A DNA stretch of 64,000 bases from Cryptomeria japonica (Eukaryota > Streptophyta > Pinopsida > Cupressales > Cupressaceae). Position numbers and translations under genes: made by a program. This document shows positions 33,434 through 44,927 of the stretch, piece by piece. The notes under the pieces are model-generated. The model saw only the letters and a program-made list of their open reading frames with translations. It had not been told where the DNA came from and did not search any database. Location of the stretch: positions 617,082,476 through 617,146,475 of the forward strand of contig NC_081408.1 of assembly GCF_030272615.1 (NCBI RefSeq), written 5' to 3'. Positions within the stretch are counted from its first letter, which is position 1. Each line of letters begins with the position of its first letter.

Positions 33434-35449
33434 AAGGGACAACGCCCTTGTTCTCACTTCTTTTAATATAAAAAACAATTGCACTTGTTTAGATGTATTG
33501 TATAATTTCTTGTTGTATCTGAGATCTTTTCAAATTTATTTAATAGGATCCAAGTTTTTTATGAAAGTAGAAAATATTTGCCTAGCAAGATCCCAAAGTT
33601 GCTCATCAATATTGCTAATCATTTATCATTGGTCCAAATAATAAGACAAATCTTTGTTTGCAAGTACAAAAGGTTTGTGGCTTAAAGTTCATTATGTGGG
33701 AGAAAGGTTCAAATTCACAAAATAATCCAACACTAGACAATTTCTAAGAATGACATGTATCACAGTCCATTATTCTTCTTATAACAAATTCAAGATTGAG
33801 AACTTTTGAGCTATGATTCAAAAATTAGGATCAATATAATGGGTAACTTACTAGCAATTGCCAAAATGAAGTAAGTACTTTCAATCATATTAATTTCTAA
33901 TTTTATAAATCATGCCATGTGATATATCATAGTTCTAAATTAGGTCAGTCAGTTTGTATCACATGTTATAATAAGCCTAATTTTTGTAAAGAAATTCATC
34001 ACATTTCTACATGATATATTTTATACCCCTTAAGATTTTTCCTTATGGTTTATCCTTCTGCATTAGGATTTTATGTCTATTTTTTATTGGTCCACCCTAA
34101 ATATCTGTATTTCATTGATATTATCTTGATTAGGGTTTGGGTCTTCATTGTTTAATATCTATTTGATTCCTATCTACCAACATTTTGATTGTGTAGACAA
34201 CACCCTTGTTTTGTTGCTTTAATTATCAAAAACATTTTGATTGTGAAAATTATTTTTAGATCAAATTTGTTATGGATCCTCAGGAAATCTTTTGTTTGGC
34301 TTATCCCCATACATATATCAAGGATTATAGAGTAAAAGTACAAATTTGTGTCTCTTTTATAAAGGAAATGACTAACACTGAACCAACTTTTTAAGCTTGA
34401 ATTAATAAAAAATGACATATGTTTTAAATTTTGAAATGATGTATACTAATAAAATGTGTATTTTATGTTAATATTTTTTTTTTGAAAAAAATAAAAAATC
34501 AATATAATAAAGTATTTTATAAATTTGACTCTATAATTTAGTTGTTGATAAAATGTTGAAAAATGAAGTTACATTGGCCGTCACTCTTTATAAAGTAAAT
34601 TTTACTTTTTTACTTTCAATTTTTTGTGTGTATTTATAACTTGAAATTTTAGTGCATAGATTTTTTTTTTTCCAATTTTTATAAATACATTTTTTAAATA
34701 ATTATTAAAATGTGCATGTATTGAAAATAAAGTATTCCCATTCAATATCACCTTTTGACCTAACAATTTATCTAACTTACAAAAAAAACTATACCATTTA
34801 TCTAGTGCATCATATTTTTTTCAAAAAATTTAAATGTTTTTGTATTTTTTCTTTACATGATAACCAACCTTATATTTTAATGTTGACAACCTACTTTTAG
34901 TAAAAATAAAAATATAAATATAAATAATATTTAAACTCTTAAAAAATATATTTTTGAAAACTAAATTCATAAATCTACAAAAGGGTTTTTTAGATTTTAA
35001 AAAGGTATAATTTACATGACTAGGAGTTGTTGAAACACCAAGTTTTTTGAATAATTTTATTTTTTTGGTAAATTGACCTCCAAGTGGTGCTACATATGCA
35101 TTTAGTGAATAATTTTGATTGGAAACATTGCGGACATATCTAACATAGTTAAAATGAATCTATCTAGCTGGTATGTTTAACCAAATTAATTTTTTAGTTA
35201 TATATATTTAAATTCAGTTATGTTGATAAGTTGGCCAAAAGTGTGGCATAGCTTTGTACTTTTACCCTATAAGGTGTTTTTATGTTTAATTTATTCTTAT
35301 CCTTTGAGTTTAATGAAATTGAATCCTTCTTTCATATTGATGACGCTTCATGTTCCAGTTGTGTTCATGCCTATCTAGCTTCTCCTCTTTTATTGACTTT
35401 ATTGGTCATTTTTTATCCATTTTCGAAGAAGTTAATTCATTTGAACACT
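33434..35449. other. Non-coding part of duplication unit 1
   Basis: AT-rich, with no ORF of interest. An internal echo, 'gacaacacccttgtttt' near 34197, resembles the unit start. The counterpart in unit 2 is 52665-54687. Origin unknown. Confidence 0.4.
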
Positions 35450-37655
35450 TGATCCATGATGATTATTTTTAAAGACGCCCCAACACTAAGAGGATGGGAT
35501 GAATAAATCTTGATAAAATCTTAAAACTATAGCGCAATTTTAATTCCAAAACACATTAAATTGATCAACAACAACGAAGGATAAAATAGTGAACACGCAT
35601 GTGCAAGATAACACCAGATTTATATGGAAAACCAAAAAAGGGAAAAACCACAATGAGAGTTAACTCACACTATATGAAACGGTGAGAGTTAACTCACACT
35701 ATATGAAACATATATTACAATGTTTGTTTTAGGCACATTGCCAAGGAAGATCATTGCTCCCTAATAGACTTGCAAGCTGAGGTTCACTACCTTAGAGAAA
35801 GACACGAAGTATTTCTAGGTTGAGATGCATTGGCTCCAAGCAAGATACAAAGATAATTTGAATTATAAAGTATATGCATTCAACATCATGACATCAGACA
35901 GACTCCATTGAATGCAGTTGCTCTTCACTCACTACGTCAAGCAATCTTTTTGCAATTCAAATCCAACACTTTTACCACACACATATGCTACCTTAATTTA
36001 ACATCTTTTTCATCTGGAACTTTGATCCACACCATTGCAAATGGAATGATATTCTTTATATACCATCCACGCCATTACAAAACATTAATTAGGTTGGTTA
36101 GAACTTGGGACAAGGAGTGATCCCAACAACTCGACCACTAAAATATAATTGCGATAAAAGAGGTCCTATCTAGGAGATATAGAGGACATAAAACATCATA
36201 ATACATCATCTAATGTAGTCTTAAACATCACACACATTGGCACACTCCTCCAGAGTCACCAAGAGAGTAACGAGTAGGCAAAACATGTAGCACATAACTT
36301 GTCGGCCCAAAAACACATCCTCCAAAATAATTAACTCAAAAAGGATCCCCATAAGGAATAATAAAATCGAAATACATCCCAATGCACTCTCCAATGCTGG
36401 CACAAACTAATGGGAGAAAAGTGTAAGCAAGAGAACAAGCCTTGTCAGCTAGATAGCTTCAAATTGCCTTGAAAATCAACATCAGACACAACATGGCACC
36501 AAACAGATCATCCAACATCATGCGAACCACATAGAGACATTCCATGAATCCTTGACATCATCCCCATACACTATTTCCACATGGTCAAGTAAAAATCAGC
36601 TGACAAAACCAAATTGATACCTATTTATTCATTATCAGAATGCTAGGAAACACAATCATGATATAAAACATTGACAGACCCACTTCTAGAACACTTCATC
36701 ACCAAAAAATTTGAATTGAGATACTGCAAAAACATTATACGCATGCCCATTAAGCCACATCCATAGAGATATCAATACATAGCATTCTCTAGACATGACT
36801 CGACCAATCATCAAATTGCCAACATACTACCTAATCCAAAAACATTAGCTGCAACAACAAGGACCTAAAAATATAGTAGTGCAACATCCACAGAGCCTAC
36901 ACATTAAATCCAAAATCATAAGACCATATCTTCAAATGTAGAGGAATGTAAAGCATTCTTCCAATATGTCTTCATCACAATTTTCTACATTTACACACTT
37001 CATCAATTTATGGAGTCCAAGATACCTTAAAATAATATTTTCTCACTTAAGAGACATACTACTTGACAACCTGCACAGGTAGCAGAGTTGGATTGGGTCA
37101 TGGGTTTTCTGCCCATTGGTCTTGGTTTCAACTGTGAGGCTTGGATTTCACCCGATGCACTTGGCATGCGTGCTACTTGGTACATCCCCAAGGACTAGTC
37201 ACACTTTAGCTTGCCCCAAATAGGAATTGGGATGGGTTATGGGGATACCCTAGGTCAATAAAAGAGAGATATATCCTACAACAACTTTTAGTATGAACAA
37301 GATCATCTAAAAAATATCTATTCAACATCATGCTTCTAATCCCTGTCTTAATATTTATAATCCTCATCTCAATGCTTCTAATCCCCATCTCAATGCTTCT
37401 AATCTACATCTTAATAAGATATTATCACAATACCATCTCTTCTATCCAATCATGATTACTAGCACCATCACTTCCATAAGTATCTCCATACAAGGTAGGA
37501 CATCAACACCAAGAAGGTGGACATCCACAACATAGAACATCTTCACTCATCAACTAATTGCACTAATACATTCAATGACCACAAAAAAAATCTCTAATGT
37601 CCTTCTTAATCCTGAGGGTTGACATCAAGGACAACAACTTGACAAACTACCAACA
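35450..37655 (-). repeat. Ty1/copia LTR, minus orientation (unit 1)
   Basis: On the minus strand it begins TGTTGGTAGTTTG directly after a polypurine tract (37656-37668, CAAAGGGGGAAAT) and RNase H coding sequence. It ends near 35450 after the ATTCA(C/T)CCC-type C-rich block that many plant copia LTRs carry near the 3' end. The lower end is approximate. Confidence 0.6.
35653..35709. repeat. 29-bp tandem duplication private to unit 1
   Basis: Two copies of (A/G)TGAGAGTTAACTCACACT... occur here. Unit 2 has only one, near 54896. Each contains the 10-bp palindrome GAGTTAACTC. Confidence 0.85.
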
Positions 37656-37799
37656 ATTTCCCCCTTTGTCATTGATGGCAGCAATCACTCAACACTGATC
37701 ATTTGTACTTCCTACAATTGCTCTCCCCTTTTTACTAGTATCTCTTCTCTATACTTTTCTCTCCCCCTTTGACATCAAGGAAAAAGGACAAAAAGTTCT

Positions 37800-37998
37800 G
37801 ATAGTTTATCCCCCTAGATAGATGCACCATCTTGTGCACCCAATTAGAAGGAGGGGCAATGACCCTTATCTTCTATTTGGGATACCTAAATTTATCCTTT
37901 GAGAGTGCCTTTGTGAAAATGTTTACAATCTAGTCCTTGAGTGCATCACCAGATTCTTTGAAATGTTTATGGCACTACTATTATCACACATGATAGAA
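37800..37998 (-). pseudogene. Ty1/copia RNase H C-terminal fragment (unit 1)
   Basis: The minus strand encodes 'MCDNSSAINISKNLVMHSRT', the copia RNase H block with its catalytic Asp. An 85-bp deletion then removes the following K-H-I-x-I-x-Y-H-F-L-R-E region, which is still present in unit 2. The preceding part of the same domain lies at 52328-52506, separated by the solo LTR and the 13-kb element. Confidence 0.75.
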
Positions 37999-38316
37999 AT
38001 AGGTGTTGGATTATTGGGAACTTTGTTGGATTTGATTGTTCATTGCTACTTCTAGGATATGTTGTTGTCATTGATGTCAACATATTCCTATGATTTATTC
38101 CAATGAGTTTGGAGAAGGTTTTGGTCCGGTTTTGTAGTTTGATTTTGCTAATTACTGTTTTGCAGAATCCGGTATTCCCTCTGGTATATTCTGGTATGAT
38201 CAGATCTTGTACTAAGATTTTGGATTATTTTTTGGGATGATCTTGTGTATTTTCATTTCAGATGGTTCGTGATTTGGTGCTCCGCAAGTTATCTTTCCTT
38301 GTGACAGTTGCTGATT

Positions 38317-38321
38317 GGTTG
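38317..38321. repeat. Left 5-bp target-site duplication of the 13-kb element
   Basis: GGTTG here and at 51359-51363. The empty site in unit 2 (near 57632, 'ttggttgtgttcttgagcc') has it once. Confidence 0.95.
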
Positions 38322-39881
38322 TGTACATTAGGAAATAGGAAATCATCACAAACAAAGATAAACATACTAATCATTAGCTCAATCACGAAAGCACAACTGC
38401 AATGATCTATCCTAAACAACACTCAATAGAGACATGAAATAAAAACATTCAAAACTAGAAATTAAGCAAACCAAAGGTATGATTTGAATGCTCCTTCATG
38501 CGGCTCCATTGTCCTTCTTTCTTCTCCAAATAGTTTTGTTGTGGATCTCACCTACTAGTGCATGATCATGATATGAAAGCAAGTAAATAAGATATTGCTC
38601 AAGAATACTCGAAGCTTGATTAACTAGAAATTCGATAATCTGATTAGGGGTCAAGAATCAAGGGATTTGATTGAAGAAATTCATCCAATTTATAGAAGAA
38701 TTGGAGAGATGACAAGATTAGCATGATTCAATTCAAATGGAAATTACAAATCAATATGACAAATTATGACAAATTATGACAAATTATGCACTTTCTATGC
38801 AAAATTTGTTGATTGATAATTTATGACAAATTATGACAAACTTCTATGTCAAAAATTGATTGATTGTCAATTATGACAAATTATGACAAATTTCTATGTC
38901 ATTTCCATGAATTTAGGAGAGAAATAGGAGGAAAATTGAAATTAGGAATTAGAAAATTAAGAAATTAGAGAATTAAGAATTTAGAAATTAGGAAATTGAT
39001 GAAAATTAGAAGTTAGGTAAATTAATTAATAATTTGTCATTTATTAATTAATTCACAAAGAGGAATAATTAGCCAATTAAATGAACATTTAATTGTGACA
39101 AGAAAACTTAGGATAAATAAATAATTTATTAATCCTAAAGGAGGAAATGACAAGACTAGGTTAAATGATGAAATCACAAAACCCTAGAAGATGAATTAGC
39201 AATGCGAGAATGACAATTAGGTCTTGATTGAAGATAATTGATATCGATCATGATTTTAAATTGATAAATGACCAATGTGATAAATGATTTGATTGATAAA
39301 TGCGCCAATTGACAAGGAACAATGACAAATTGATCCAAATTGACACGATTGAGAAGGACAACGATCGATGAAAAAATAGATTGCAAAATGACAATATTGA
39401 AAATGACCACGATCGATGACAAATCGATCACAAAATGACAAAAATCGAACATGACAACGACCAATGACAAATCGATCGTTAAACGACAAGATTGAAAATG
39501 ATAAGAATTGATGATAAATCGATCACCAGATGACAAGATTGATAAGAGGACAATGATCGATGACAAATCGATCGTAAGATTGACAGGAGGACAAAACCCT
39601 AATTAGGATTGACGATGTCCAAAATAATGACAAATGAGCATGCACATTGATGCAATAAGATAAGATCGATTAAAATCATGATTGGAGATTGTTGTCGACA
39701 AGACCAAATTCGAGAGTAAGACAAATGAAGAATGTAGAAGAATGACTCGATGCTCGCAAATGATAAAGACCAAGTGCGTGACATAGGAGAAATGTTAATA
39801 TGACGCAAAAACCTAAAATGAGGCAATGCGCAAATGTTAAAGTATGACTCCGCAAGCGTTGACCATTTTTAGGTGTCTACA
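38322..39881 (-). repeat. 3' LTR (minus sense) of the 13-kb element
   Basis: 1560 bp, plus-strand ends TGTACATTAGG and GGTGTCTACA. It contains short-period repeats: ATGACAAATT at 38757-38895 and GACAAATCGATC-like units at 39370-39575. Confidence 0.95.
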
Positions 39882-39927
39882 TTTTGCCCCTCTTTGACAC
39901 AATGCGATTTTAAGCATTGTTTCAAAG
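39882..39927. promoter_or_regulatory. Polypurine tract and adjacent 14-bp hairpin
   Basis: The minus strand reads AAAGAGGGGCAAAAT directly before the LTR (plus 39882-39897), a polypurine tract that primes plus-strand DNA. Overlapping it, 39892-39905 (CTTTGACACAATGC) pairs with 39914-39927 (GCATTGTTTCAAAG) with one mismatch and an 8-base loop. Confidence 0.6.
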
Positions 39928-40421
39928 AGCAATAATGAAAATGCCCCAGACAATGACAATGACATATGACATATGCATGCCCCCTCGAGGAATTGGCCGG
40001 AAACATCCAGAAAAAGAGGCCAATTGATCGATAAGAAATGATAGGATCGAACAGACTGACAATCGGAGATCGGATGCATGAAGGACAAGCAATTGAAGAT
40101 GCAAAAGACCACAACCAACATAAGATGGAGAGGGTGCACGTCCATCTATGCACTGACAAAGATCTATAAATGAGACCAAGAGAGGGAAAATTGCTCATTT
40201 GCACTAGATAAAGAGGAGGATTTGTTGCTCTGGACAAGGACATTTGCAGATAGATGGCGAACATTCCAATGGCGGATCACCTCGGTGAACGTGTACATAC
40301 TTACAGACGACCGGACAATGCAGGAGCAGCGGTATGAATCTCAAAAACCCATGGTTTCAATTTCATGAATTTTGATTGCTTGCGGGACATTGCGGGGCCC
40401 ACAGGGGATGCCGAAAAGGAC

Positions 40422-40541
40422 TCCTGTGCTTGTGTAGGGCGAATCCTGCGCTTTTGTAGGGTCTTCTGCGCTTGTGTAGGGAGACACAAGCACAGGTTAC
40501 CTGACACAGGCACAGGTTCCTTGACACAGGCGCAATTGTGC
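40422..40541. repeat. Mirrored array of six 20-bp motifs
   Basis: Three copies of a CTGYGCTTGTGTAGGG-type motif (40422, 40444, 40462) are followed by three of the reverse-complement type, ACACARGCRCAGG (40482, 40502, 40521), giving a dyad centred near 40481. The same motif recurs at 49556-49675. Confidence 0.75.
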
Positions 40542-40763
40542 AATGCAAACCCTAATTTTGGTCAAAATGACATGCAAATGATCTGGAAAGGGGGGATAAG
40601 GGTAAGATAGGTCAGATTAGATGAAAAACACTCTGATTTGGACATGAAAATGAGGAAATGAAACCCATAGGAGCAAACCCTAAAACTGACAAAATGTGCC
40701 CCAATTGTGATTCAGAGTCAACAGTATCCGTTGATCACACAGGAGAACTGACCTGACTGCTTC

Positions 40764-42497
40764 ATGCTACGACACAGACTCAGAAGCACAGAGAGAGATA
40801 CCTTAGCAAGACTTGGGATATACTATGTCACATTCATGCCCGAGATTAGGGCAAACATAAGACTGCTTACCGCATTGGTAGAGCGATGGCATTCAGAGAC
40901 TTCCTCATTCCATCTGGCGACGGTGACACTGGAGGATGTATGGCGTATCCTCCGCATTCTAATTCATGGAGAGATGATAGAGTATGACCCAGTGACAGGG
41001 AGAGACGCACTGTGCAGATTGTTTGAGTGTGATGCAGATGATCTGGATATCATCGAGAGGGAGATTGGCTGGGAGACTATGGCATTAGAGTATGATCGAC
41101 GATATGTGGTGATAGCTGTGGTGATAGCATGTCTACTAGCAGGAGACAGACAAGGACATGGATTCCCTATTGGATGGGGAAGAGTGCTAGAGTGGATGGC
41201 GACAGAGGGGACAGTATACGCATGGGGACCATGTGTACTGGCTATGCTCTATTTTCAGCTGCATCAGATAGCGTATCAGGGAGTGCAGACTTTGAGCTGT
41301 GGAGTCACATTGCTATAGGTATGGGCATTTGAGCACATAGCCATATGTCGATCGATTACAGATAGACAGGTAGTACCACATCGACCTTATGTGTATTGCT
41401 ATGGTGGAGCACTGAGACAGGGTCCATTTGGATACATACTATATTGGCGAGATGAGCTAGATCGACTGAGAGAGTTCATATGGAGGCCATATCGTGATTT
41501 CCCGGGATGGTCAGATGACAGTAAGGAGTTACCGTATTGTAGACAGGAGAGGTACCTGATTGGGCGACCAGTGAATCGCCAGAGAGTAATTGAGTTGTAC
41601 CTGCCAGAGAGAGTCAGATGACAGTTTGGAGAGAGGCAGGATGTACCTAGGAGGACTGCACACTTTGCCCGATCTCACAGAGAGACGAGTCAGTGGGGGA
41701 GTATGATTCAACCACACATAGCATATGCAGACTTTTCACAGCTATAGCAGAGACAGTGGGATTGGGAATCAGATGTGGTGGACGTCGGGATGACAGAGGA
41801 GTATGAGAGGTGGTTTGCACGACGACGGCCAGTGCCATTGACAGATCCGGATATTCCAGTACCGAGGCGACAGGAGGACTTCCCACTCACAGGAGAGGAG
41901 GAGGGAGATGATGAGGACGAGGAGGATGAGGGTGGGGATGAGGATGATGGAGATGATGAGGATGAGGGGGATGACGAGGATGAGCCAGATTCAAGCGAGC
42001 ATGATGCATTGCAGGACATACCCATAGAGCCGGAGACAGCTAGGACAGAGGAGATGGAGATGTGCAGGGCTACCATAGCGAGTCAGCAGGATCACATTGC
42101 GACTTTAGAGAGACAACAGGATCAGTTCAGAGCAGAGATAGCTAGACTCATAGCGGCTCGAGATACAACAATTGCTCAGGCATAATGAGAGGAACAGAGA
42201 GTCACTGAGTACATTGGGTCGATTCGGGATGCCAGTGCACGCGAGATGGCACAGATGCTGGTAGAGACCGGAGAGGAGATACGCCATTGGAGGACACTAT
42301 ATGAGAGTGCAGTTCCACCAGAGCAGAGAGCACCTTCATATCGGGCACGATTGAGGACAGAGAGCAGGGCACACTCTCGGAGGTCATTGAGCAGCATGGG
42401 GGTGAGTGGACCTATGAGACCACCACAGCCAGGACCAGGAGGGACATCATCCGCGAGACATGGCAGGGACGAGGAGGACAGAGGGAGCACCCAGTGA
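40764..42497 (+). pseudogene. Plant mobile domain (PMD/MAIN-like) ORF within the 13-kb element, antisense
   Basis: One plus-strand frame of 578 codons with no frameshift. Residues about 10-260 resemble the plant mobile domain: 'LLTALVERWHSETSSFHL', 'VTLEDVWRIL', 'HGEMIEYDPVTGRDAL', 'GPCVLAMLYFQLHQIA', then V-W-A-F-E-H and R-P-Y-R-D-F-P-G-W. A long Asp/Glu-rich tract follows (about 41902-42000), then a Gln-rich coiled-coil-like segment and a Pro/Arg-rich tail. Stops at 41316 (TAG), 41619 (TGA), 41745 (TAG), 42183 (TAA) and 42186 (TGA) mostly fit C-to-T changes in CAG, CGA or CAA. PMD proteins occur as host silencing factors and as passengers in transposons. Antisense placement recalls the extra ORFs known in some gypsy lineages. 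Confidence 0.75.
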
Positions 42498-44927
42498 CAG
42501 AGGCACATGCTCCTTATTACAGATAGTGGACATTATGTAGTTTGACATTTTGTAGTCAGCTTGCGGGCCATACTTAGGACAGACAGTCCAATTTTGTACT
42601 CTGATATTATTTTGACATATGATATGATATGCATCGATATGATGGGATGCAATGTGTTATGACTTATATGATTTTCCATGTATGGATGACTTATGCACTA
42701 TTTATGTACCATTGTGAAACATGTATGGATGTATTTTTTTGTTTTTATGTGTTTTTGATGCAGTTATAATATGAAATGGATAAAATGCTTGATATGATGC
42801 TTGATGTAATGCAAATGTACTAACCAAATGGATGCAGGATGCAGCATATGTTTGGAGATCGGAGTACTAGACCGAACTGACTATCCGAACAGACGGAAGA
42901 AATGTTAGTAAGAAGAAAATGAGACAAAGGACAATTAGAGATGAAGAAAAACTTGCTTTCAGTAATGAACTTTGTAAGTGAGAACCTTTATTTTTATGTA
43001 GCAAAATGGATGCGTAGCATCATGGCATTGAAGGCCAGAGCTGAAATGCAACCCTTTTTGCAAAAGACAGACACATCGCAGACAAACAACAATCACAACA
43101 ACAAAAAAAGAAAGGGACCATGAACCATCCCGGTCACTCTAAATCACTTAGTGACATCATCGAGAAACATAGGAACATGATCAAAGCCAAGATAAATCAG
43201 TAAAAAGATAAGATTTTCAAATTCCAACAAATCAAACAAACATCTTGATCTTCATTGTCAAAAGTTGAAAGTACTGATAGGACGATCATGCTGTCTGGTT
43301 TCAGGACATGCGGTACCCCGTCTAAGATAGGACACAGTCTGGTTTCGAGTATACCACACCCTGTATAAGACCCATGATAGTAGAGACAAGGACAAATGAT
43401 TTTGAGGGTGATTGATATGACAATTCTGATCAGTTTGAATGCCTGAGTTGATCGAAAAAGTTCATCTGTTTATGCATGATTTCAGTAAAGCACAATGCGT
43501 GATTGCGTGTCATTGGATGTATGCTTAGGGATCTGTCTTATGCACAGAGGGGTTATTTATTGCAAAATGCGTGTTTTTGGATTTTGATGTTTTGAAAAAA
43601 AAATTGTTCGTTTTTTCAGGACTTTTTATGACTTTTTAGGGATTATCTCAGGACGTTTTTGAATTTTTTAAGAGATTTTTTTCAGGACATTATTTGATTT
43701 TTTTGGATTTTTTTTTCAGGACATTTTTCAATTTTTATGATCTTTTTTCAGGACATTTTTCAATTTTTATTATCTTTTTTCAGGACATTTTTAAATTTTT
43801 ATGATCTTTTTTCAGGACATTTTAAAATTTTTATGATCTTTTTTCAGGACATTTTTAAATTATTATGATCTTTTTTCAGGACATTTTTAAATGTTTTTGA
43901 GATTTTTTCAGGACATTTTTAAATTTTTATATGATCTTTTTTCGGGACATTTTTCAATTTTTTATGATTTTGCCCCCAGTGTCTAGCAAGGAAAGGAATA
44001 TGACAGGTGAATAAGTAGGCTTTCTGAAATGATGGTGGATAGAGGGAAGATAAAGGCCTTTCATTATGGAGACAACGTGGATGCAATTTTCAAGGGCTAT
44101 GGCGTGATGGGACAATAGACTGGATATGACAATGTAAAGCAGGAACATGGCATGAGGGACATGTCAAGAGGTTTTTGAAACCATGTTTAAATTTTGCGTC
44201 CTTATGTCAGATCAAGATCAAGGAATGAAAAAGAGTGTATGGATAGTGATAAGATATGGATAGGATAAGCAAGACCAAGAATGGATAAGGGACATGGACT
44301 GAAGGTTGGGATTGGCTAAGGGATAGTGGCAGAAAGTTGCAATAAGACAGGGAATATGGATGAAAGGTTGTAATAAGCAAATGGATAAAGACCAAAAGCT
44401 ATGATGGACTAAAAGCTACAAACAAGATGCATGATGCTCATGATGATCCTCAGCCTTGTCAAGATCAAAGGTGGAAAGGGAAATGGACATGAGGGACAAT
44501 AGGATATGAAGGGTAATGACATGGTATGATAGGATAATGGAAGGATGAAACTTTCCCCCAAGTGTGGTATGCAAGAAGTTCATAGATTACGCATGACGCC
44601 TGTTTGCCAGGTTTTCATCATGGTACTTGCCCAAGGCACCTGTTTGCTAGGTTTTCACCAGTGGACGAATTATTTTTGCTTTACTTTTTTTCTTTTCTTT
44701 TGTCTTTTTTTTTTCTTGTTTTTTTTTTTTTCAATTTTTTTGATTTTTTTGTATTTTTGAGCTTTTGCAATAGAAGATGGACACATGATAGGGGATGGAA
44801 GAAGGACTCAAGTGGCTTTTTGATTGGATAGTAGCCTTGAAAAAAATGGACCATGACCTTTTAAAGCATGCTCAAAGATGTTGGTAGGATAAGGACATGG
44901 AATATGAGATGGAACTAAGGAAAGGAT
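42498..44927. other. Non-coding interior of the 13-kb element
   Basis: No coding motif was found. It contains a minisatellite (43610-43970), a doubled 'CCTGTTTGCYAGGTTTTCA' motif near 44600-44660 and a T-rich run at 44680-44760. 43280-43390 has a repeated 'tctggtttc' motif. Confidence 0.5.
43610..43970. repeat. Minisatellite with a unit of about 31 bp
   Basis: About ten units of the type TTTTTTCAGGACATTTTT followed by (A/C)AATTTTTATGATC repeat with small variations. The invariant core is TTCAGGACATTTT. Confidence 0.9.

Noticed and set aside
39174-40264. Minus-strand ORFs with repeated F-V-I-x-R-C-H type peptides in the LTR
   Set aside because: They come from the GACAAATCGATC repeats in the LTR, several frames are open at once, and they recur only in the other LTR copy.
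41708-42076. Minus-strand Ser/Pro-rich ORF
   Set aside because: It is the complement of the Asp/Glu-coding tract of the plus-strand PMD frame, so it is a shadow.
26966-42497. TAG reassigned to Gln (alternative genetic code) because so many Gln positions read TAG
   Set aside because: The intact bHLH gene uses ordinary Gln codons with no internal TAG, plant nuclear genomes use the standard code, and the elements also carry other lesions (frameshifts, TGA, TAA). Methylation-driven decay is simpler.
43610-43970. CRISPR-like repeat array
   Set aside because: Units are contiguous with variable edges and no unique spacers of constant length. In a plant nuclear element it is a minisatellite.
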